Shown: piece after piece, positions 59,054 through 64,000 of the stretch
How the letters are laid out: each line of letters begins with the position of its first letter
Position numbering within the stretch: position 1 is the first letter of the stretch
Notes under the pieces: generated by a model
Told to the model about the DNA's origin: nothing
Databases searched by the model: none
Seen by the model: only the letters and a program-made list of their open reading frames with translations
Translations under genes and position numbers: made by a program
DNA from: Nocardia sp. NBC_00508
Lineage (GTDB): Bacteria; Actinomycetota; Actinomycetes; Mycobacteriales; Mycobacteriaceae
NCBI RefSeq assembly: GCF_036346875.1
Contig: NZ_CP107852.1
Span: 3,658,001-3,722,000 of the forward strand
Length of the DNA: 64,000 bases
Reading direction: 5' to 3'

Positions 59054-60986
59054 CGAGATGCTGGTAGCGGGGCGAACGGAATACGCGGGGGGGCGGTCGG
59101 CCGAGGAGCCGGCGCGCTCCATGTCGCGCTCCGCCCGTCTATCGAAAGCCACGTTCGTCGGTGGGATCGCGCTCACCGTAGTTCTTTTCGCGATCGGCGG
59201 CTGGCAGCGGCGCTGGATCGCCGACGACGGCCTCATCGTGTTGCGCACGGTGCGCAACCTGATGGCGGGCAACGGCCCCGTCTTCAACCCGGGCGAGCGC
59301 GTCGAAGCGAATACCAGCACGGCGTGGACCTATCTGGTGTGGTTCTTCAGCTGGCTGACCCAGGCGCGGCTGGAATACGTAGTGCTCGGCGCCGCGCTCA
59401 CGGTGTCGCTGGCCGCGGTCGTATTCGCCATGCTCGGCTCGGCCAGGCTGTGGGGCGGGACCGGAGCCGGACTCCTGCTGCCCGCGGGTGTGCTGGTCTA
59501 CATCGCGCTGCCCCCGGCTCGCGATTACGTCACCTCCGGTCTGGAGAGCGGTCTGGTGATCTGCTGGATCGGCCTGCTGTGGTGGCAGCTGATGCGGTGG
59601 AGCCAGTCGAAATCGGTTCGGCTGCCCGGGCTGCTCGGCGTGGTCTTCCTCGCCGGACTCGCTCCGCTGATCCGTCCCGAGATGACGCTGGTCGGCGCCT
59701 TCGCACTGCTGATGATCTTCCTGGCGCCCATGCCGGAGAGCAGGCTGCGCCCGATCGTGCTGCGCGCGATGATCGTCGTCGTAGCCGGGGTGGTCCCGAT
59801 GGGTTACCAGATCTGGCGCATGGGCTACTACGGCCTGCCCTACCCGAACACCGCTGTCGCGAAGGACGCGGGTGGCGCCAAATGGGGACAGGGCTTCGTC
59901 TACCTCTGGGATCTGGTCGGCCCGTACTTCCTGTGGGTCCCGCTGCTGGTGCTGCTGATCGCCGGCGTGGTCGCCGCCCGCATACGGGCGAGCCGGACGG
60001 CGCAGGCCGACCGCGACGAGGTAGGCGGCTGGTCCGTCGGCAGGGTGCGGAGTTGGCTGCGCTCGCCGGGCGCGGTGGTCACTATGGTCCTGGTCAGTGG
60101 GTTGCTGCTGACGTTGTACGCGCTTCGGGTCGGCGGCGACTTCATGCACGGCCGAATGCTGCTTCCGCAGCTGTTCCTGTTGCTGCTCCCGGTCGCGGTG
60201 CTGCCGATCCGGGTGCCCGTGGGCGGTTCGCGGGCCGACTGGTCCTTCGCGGTGCTCGCGGTCGCGCTCGTCGGCACCGCGGGCTGGGCGCTGTTCGCGG
60301 CGGGCACCACCGCGATCAAGACCGGTACCAAGATCACCTCGACCGGCATCGTCGACGAGCGGATCTACTACGTGATCAACACCGGTCACGACCACCCGAT
60401 CCTGGCCGAGGACTACATGGACTACCCGCGCGTCCGCGCGATGGTCAACGACATCGCGGCCAGCCCGAAGGGCGGACTGCTGCTCAACTCGCCGTCGTTC
60501 ACGTTCTGGTACATCGCTCCACCGCCGCAGCCCATTCCCGCGGGCGGCACCGGGCACACGGTCTACTTCCTCAATCTGGGCATGACCAGCATGAACGTCC
60601 CGCTGGACGTGCACGTGATCGATCCGATGGGCCTGGCCTACCCGCTGGCCGCGCACACCGATCGGCTCGCCGACGGCCGGATCGGGCACGACAAGAGCCT
60701 GTACCCGGACTGGGTCGTCGTGGACGCGGGCATGGTCGACAAGAAGCCGTGGATGCCCTGGTACCTGGACGAGAAGTGGGTGACCCAGGCGCGAACCGCG
60801 ATGTCCTGCCCGGACACCCAGGCGCTGCTGATCTCCTCCCGCGACCCGCTCACCTTCGAGCGCTTCCGGCACAACTTCCGCAACGCGCTGCGGTTCGCGA
60901 AGTACCGCATCGACCGGGTGCCGAAGTACGAGATCCAGCGCTGCGGGCTGGTCGATCCGTTCCCGCAACCGCTCGCACCGCGCTGA
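59031..60986 (+). CDS. aftB: Arabinofuranosyltransferase AftB
   Basis: A 651-residue GT-C glycosyltransferase that adds the terminal beta-(1-2) arabinofuranose residues to arabinan, which later carry mycolates. The N-terminal half has about ten membrane helices; the GT-C acidic motif is in WIADDGLIVLRT. A periplasmic C-terminal domain follows (YYVINTGHDHPILAEDY, MNVPLDVHVIDPMGLAYPLAAH). GTG 59031 (overlapping ubiA by 23 bases, GGAG upstream) or ATG 59058 may be the start. A terminator follows at 61044. Confidence 0.94.
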   Translation: MSLSISPDEMLVAGRTEYAGGRSAEEPARSMSRSARLSKATFVGGIALTVVLFAIGGWQRRWIADDGLIVLRTVRNLMAGNGPVFNPGERVEANTSTAWTYLVWFFSWLTQARLEYVVLGAALTVSLAAVVFAMLGSARLWGGTGAGLLLPAGVLVYIALPPARDYVTSGLESGLVICWIGLLWWQLMRWSQSKSVRLPGLLGVVFLAGLAPLIRPEMTLVGAFALLMIFLAPMPESRLRPIVLRAMIVVVAGVVPMGYQIWRMGYYGLPYPNTAVAKDAGGAKWGQGFVYLWDLVGPYFLWVPLLVLLIAGVVAARIRASRTAQADRDEVGGWSVGRVRSWLRSPGAVVTMVLVSGLLLTLYALRVGGDFMHGRMLLPQLFLLLLPVAVLPIRVPVGGSRADWSFAVLAVALVGTAGWALFAAGTTAIKTGTKITSTGIVDERIYYVINTGHDHPILAEDYMDYPRVRAMVNDIAASPKGGLLLNSPSFTFWYIAPPPQPIPAGGTGHTVYFLNLGMTSMNVPLDVHVIDPMGLAYPLAAHTDRLADGRIGHDKSLYPDWVVVDAGMVDKKPWMPWYLDEKWVTQARTAMSCPDTQALLISSRDPLTFERFRHNFRNALRFAKYRIDRVPKYEIQRCGLVDPFPQPLAPR

Positions 60987-61043
60987 ACCCATGCGGCAGA
61001 TGGGCCCACCGAGCATGCTGTGCAGGGCCCATCGTGCGAGTTC

Positions 61044-61077
61044 GATAAAGTGGCGTACACCGCTTTATCTCTTTTTG
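61044..61077 (+). terminator. Rho-independent terminator of the wall-synthesis operon
   Basis: GATAAAGTGG pairs with CCGCTTTATC around CGTACA (one G:U pair), followed by TCTTTTTG. It lies 58 bases after the aftB stop and before the first mycolyltransferase gene, which therefore has its own promoter. Confidence 0.75.
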
Positions 61078-61211
61078 ATAACGCCGACGCATCTATACCG
61101 ATATAGGCTACGACCGTAGGCCCGGCCGTGGCGTCCACTGGTCGTGGGCATCGGCGGGTTACCGTGTGGACGGCTTGCCGCTGTCGCTGTGGAACGAAAG
61201 GCTAGAAACTG

Positions 61212-62279
61212 ATGCGTGGCGTGATAGGGCGTCGTCTGAATACTCGAAGAGCAGGCTCCTGGCTCAAGCGATCCATGCTGGTATCGCTGGCTGTTCTGCT
61301 ACCGCTCGGGGTGTCGGTGGCAGGCCCTGCCGCCCCGGCCTCCGCCGCGTTCAATCCGGACGGCATGGACTTCTGGGTCGATTCCGAAATGGGCCCGATC
61401 AAGTCGCGCGTCTTCCGTGCCGCCGACGGCAACACCGGGCGCGTGGTCTACGCGCTGGACGGTATGCGGGCGCGTAGCGACCTGAGCGGCTGGGAGATCG
61501 ACACCGAGGTCGTGCGCGAGCTGACCAAGTGGAACATCAACGTGGTCATGCCGGTCGGCGGCCCGTCCAGCTTCTACGCCGACTGGAACGGTCCCAGTGA
61601 CTTCTTCGGCCTCGGCAGTGCGGGCTCCTCCTCCAGCGGTTCGGCGAACTCGGGCTCCGGCCTGCTGACCGGTTCCGCGGGTGGCCCCGGCAAGACCAGC
61701 ACCTACAAGTGGGAAACCTTCCTCACCAAGAACCTGCGCTGGGCCCTGCGTGACCGGCTCGGGTTCAACCCGAACGGCAACGGCGTATTCGGCCTGTCCA
61801 TGGGCGGCAGCGCCGCGCTCACCCTGGCGGCCTACCACCCCGACCAGTTCCGCTACGCCGGTTCGTACTCCGGGTACCTGAACATCTCCGCGCCGGGCAT
61901 GCGCGAGGCGCTGCGCATCGCCATGCTGGACGCGGGCGGGTACAACATCGACGCCATGGCACCGCCGTGGGGCCCGCAGTGGCTGCGGATGGACCCGTTC
62001 GTGTTCGCGCCGCGGCTGAAGGCCAACAACACCCGCCTGTGGGTCTCCGCCGGTAGCGGCCTGCCGAGCGGGGCGGATGGCCTGAGCTTCAACACGGTCA
62101 ACGCGATGGGCCTGGAGGCGCTGGCACTGGCCAATACCCGCGCGTTCCAGGTTCGCATGCTGACCCTCGGCGCGAACAACGTCACCTACGACTTCCCGGC
62201 CGTGGGTGTGCACAACTGGAACTACTGGGCCGACGAGGTCTATCGAATGATCCCGGACCTCTCCGCGAACATCGGATAG
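61212..62279 (+). CDS. Antigen 85-type mycolyltransferase (alpha/beta-hydrolase), copy 1
   Basis: A 355-residue secreted esterase-family protein. A signal peptide of about 45 residues ends at AAPASA. The mature part starts FNPDGMDFWVDSEMGPIKSRV. The catalytic Ser is in GLSMGGSAAL; the Glu is in NAMGLEALALAN and the His in VGVHNWNYW, the usual Ag85 triad positions. A Gly/Ser-rich loop (GSAGSSSSGSANSG) near residue 135-155 is longer than in mycobacterial Ag85. These enzymes transfer mycolic acid between trehalose monomycolate and arabinan or trehalose. Located next to aftB, as fbpA is in mycobacteria. Confidence 0.93.
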   Translation: MRGVIGRRLNTRRAGSWLKRSMLVSLAVLLPLGVSVAGPAAPASAAFNPDGMDFWVDSEMGPIKSRVFRAADGNTGRVVYALDGMRARSDLSGWEIDTEVVRELTKWNINVVMPVGGPSSFYADWNGPSDFFGLGSAGSSSSGSANSGSGLLTGSAGGPGKTSTYKWETFLTKNLRWALRDRLGFNPNGNGVFGLSMGGSAALTLAAYHPDQFRYAGSYSGYLNISAPGMREALRIAMLDAGGYNIDAMAPPWGPQWLRMDPFVFAPRLKANNTRLWVSAGSGLPSGADGLSFNTVNAMGLEALALANTRAFQVRMLTLGANNVTYDFPAVGVHNWNYWADEVYRMIPDLSANIG

Positions 62280-62297
62280 GTAGGCAGTAAACGAGGA

Positions 62298-62340
62298 ACC
62301 GACCGCCCTGTGCCATTGGTACAGGGCGGTCGGTCTTTTT
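62298..62340 (+). terminator. Rho-independent terminator after mycolyltransferase 1
   Basis: A perfect 14-bp stem (ACCGACCGCCCTGT and complement) with a nine-base loop, then CTTTTT. The clearest intrinsic terminator in the window. Confidence 0.9.
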
Positions 62341-62580
62341 CTCGGGTCGTCCCACATTCCCTCGGTAACGAATATGAAGACGAAACGCTGCGGTAGTTGT
62401 GGTCTGGATCACTATCCAGCAACATGAAGGCATTCGTTTCCGATTGATACCTGAACCACATACGCAGAGGTCGATTCGTCCGTTTCTCACGGACCGTCGG
62501 GTCTCGGTGTCCGATGAGGGGGTCGGTGGAGGTCACTAGATGTTTGCCGATCAGGTCGTCCGAGGGAAAGGTCGCATGTG
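62341..62580. other. Intergenic region between the two mycolyltransferase genes
   Basis: No gene seen. The sequence is AT-richer than its flanks (for example around 62361-62460) and probably holds the promoter of copy 2; no single box stands out. Confidence 0.45.
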
Positions 62581-63642
62581 ATGGGAAGTGAGCGCTGGGA
62601 ACGCAGGTCCGGTAGGTCTCGATCAACCGGTTCGTGGGTGCGGCGATTCGTTCTCGGTGTCGCCGTGGCAATGCTGTTGCCGCTCGGGGCGACCGTCGCG
62701 GGCGTCGGTGCCCCGGCATCGGCGGCATTCAATCCCGCCGCCTTCGACTTCTGGGTCGAGTCCCCCATGGGACCGATCAAGTCCCGGATTCTGCGTGCCG
62801 CGAACGGCAACACCAATCGGGTCGTCTATGTGCTGGACGGCATGCGGGCCCCGGAGCACCTGAACGGCTGGGAGATCGAGACCAACATCCCCGAAGTCCT
62901 GGCCGGTCACAACATCAACGTGGTCATGCCGGTCGGTGGCATGTCGAGCTTCTACGCCGACTGGAACGCGGCGAGCGAGTTCTTGGGCGTCCCGGCGGGC
63001 TCCGGCTCGAGCACCGGCTCCGGAATGCTCGACGGGTTCGCCGGCGGGCCGGGCAAGAGCTACCGGTACCAGTGGGAGACGTTCCTGAGCAACAACCTGC
63101 GCTGGGCGCTGCGTGACCGGCTCGGGTTCAACCCGTACCGCAACGGCGCCTTCGGCTTGTCCATGGGCGGCAGCGCCGCGCTGACCCTGGCGGCCTACCA
63201 CCCGGATCAGTTCAGCTTCGCCGGTTCGTTCTCCGGCTACCTGAACATCTCGGCGCCCGGCATGCGCGAGGCGATTCGCACGGCGATGATGGACGCGGGC
63301 GGTTACAACGTCGACTCGATGGCGCCGCCGTGGGGCCCGCAGTGGCTGCGGATGGACCCGTTCGTCTTCGCGCCCAACTTGGTCCGCAACGGCACGCGCC
63401 TGTGGATCGCGGCGGCCAGTGGCCTGCCCGGGTTGACCGACCCCCCGTCGTTCAGCACGCTCAACGGCATGGGTCTGGAATCGCTGGCGTTGGCCAATAC
63501 CCGCGCGTTCCAGGTCCGGATGGCGACACTCGGCGGCGGCAACGCCGTCTACTCTTTCCCGCCCTTCGGCATTCACGCCTGGAACAACTGGGCCGACGAG
63601 GCCATGCGGATGATTCCGGATATGTCGGCGCACATCGGTTGA
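62581..63642 (+). CDS. Antigen 85-type mycolyltransferase, copy 2
   Basis: A 353-residue paralogue of the preceding gene. Signal peptide ends at VGAPASA; the catalytic Ser is in GLSMGGSAAL, Glu in LNGMGLESLALAN and His in GIHAWNNW. Its Gly/Ser loop (GSGSSTGSGMLDG) differs in length and sequence from copy 1, while the flanks (GFNPYRNGAFGLSMGG, APPWGPQWLRMDPFVF) are nearly the same. GAAAGG precedes ATG 62581; GTG 62578 is also possible. Confidence 0.93.
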   Translation: MGSERWERRSGRSRSTGSWVRRFVLGVAVAMLLPLGATVAGVGAPASAAFNPAAFDFWVESPMGPIKSRILRAANGNTNRVVYVLDGMRAPEHLNGWEIETNIPEVLAGHNINVVMPVGGMSSFYADWNAASEFLGVPAGSGSSTGSGMLDGFAGGPGKSYRYQWETFLSNNLRWALRDRLGFNPYRNGAFGLSMGGSAALTLAAYHPDQFSFAGSFSGYLNISAPGMREAIRTAMMDAGGYNVDSMAPPWGPQWLRMDPFVFAPNLVRNGTRLWIAAASGLPGLTDPPSFSTLNGMGLESLALANTRAFQVRMATLGGGNAVYSFPPFGIHAWNNWADEAMRMIPDMSAHIG

Positions 63643-64000
63643 GTTGTGCTGGTTTTGCGGCGCTGGCTGGTTTGCGGTGGCGCTGCGTGTTCGCCCGGCG
63701 GGCCATGGACTGAACTTTGCTAAATGTTTGCTATCGAAGGGTTAGCACTGGCCGTGTGCGATTGCTCACGGCCACCGCTAGCTCTATCTCGGCAGATCTC
63801 GGCCTCCATCACGGTTCGGTCTCGGGCGGCGCCGAATCGACTCCGGCCTCGGAGTCGGGTGCGGAAGGTCGCGGGAGCTCACATGGGTCCCCGAACTCGG
63901 CAGGATCTCGGCTCGGTGACAGTTCTCGCCAGGGACGGAAATATCTTGGGCTCCAACACGACATCACCGCATGAACGCGATAAGGTCACCGCATCATCAC
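63643..64000. other. Right-end stretch, no gene supported
   Basis: The last 358 bases have only a Ser/Gly-rich chance frame. GCGGCGCTGGC and related G/C repeats just after the stop recall the hairpin cluster at 48576-48733. Presumably the upstream region of a further gene beyond the window. Confidence 0.4.

Overview
The window is high-GC actinobacterial DNA from a mycolic-acid-bearing organism. It carries the galactan/arabinan wall cluster glf-glfT2-PAP2-ubiA-aftB followed by two antigen-85-type mycolyltransferases, plus a PE/PPE/EspG trio, an LCP protein and a DUF2470 gene behind an IdeR-type iron box. Gene content and order resemble the Mycobacterium tuberculosis Rv3803c-Rv3839 neighbourhood in several separate blocks, but with many insertions. 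Together with the EspC-like, BP74-like and XRE/phospholipase-D-like genes this points to Nocardia or a close relative. Genus is inferred from family knowledge; no search was run.

Layout. 1-5.2 kb: LCP protein (cut by the window edge), CPBP protease, iron-box-controlled DUF2470 protein, a small hypothetical, pheA and a histidine phosphatase. 5.2-7.5 kb: espG-PPE-PE type VII secretion unit inserted into the otherwise conserved serS-to-pheA block. 7.7-12.3 kb: metallopeptidase, septum-formation-family protein, aldehyde dehydrogenase, serS. 12.4-18.7 kb: GGDEF/EAL protein with a degenerate GGDEF motif, two transporters, a MauE-TlpA fusion, a BP74-like protein. 18.8-24.5 kb: MBL/Rieske protein, lipoprotein, two tandem acyltransferases with the tail of a lost third, cytochrome P450. 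24.6-29.3 kb: an accessory island with visibly lower GC in part, holding a decayed type VII effector locus, duplicated structured repeats, a truncated and an intact Nudix gene, an XRE/PLD-like regulator and two coupled unknown genes. 29.3-31.5 kb: AraC regulator divergent from an NmrA-type protein, and a small secreted protein. 31.6-35.3 kb: copper operon copZ - secreted protein (with an in-frame stop) - copA behind a CsoR-like operator. 35.7-37.9 kb: FadR-type regulator with a fatty acid hydroxylase, then a VapBC toxin-antitoxin pair. 38-47.6 kb: one peptide ABC-import operon with three tandem substrate-binding lipoproteins. 47.7-53.9 kb: HAD phosphatase, PGRP amidase, SpoIID-like protein, TipA-like MerR regulator. 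54.3-63.6 kb: the arabinogalactan and mycolyltransferase cluster.

The most unusual observations are: (i) a short peptide repeat that appears both as an in-frame insertion in CopA and as a 21-codon ORF exactly filling the gap between the two ABC permease genes; (ii) a roughly 140-bp element present twice around the decayed type VII locus, whose central hairpin keeps pairing while its sequence changes; (iii) several gene remnants (Rieske tail, acyltransferase tail, Nudix, type VII effector) that record insertions and deletions. Many genes in the window (CPBP, the 3086 gene, pheA, serS, GGDEF/EAL, the DMT transporter, glf) show a TANNNT -10 box six to eight bases before the start codon, consistent with leaderless transcripts; I used this to choose several GTG starts.
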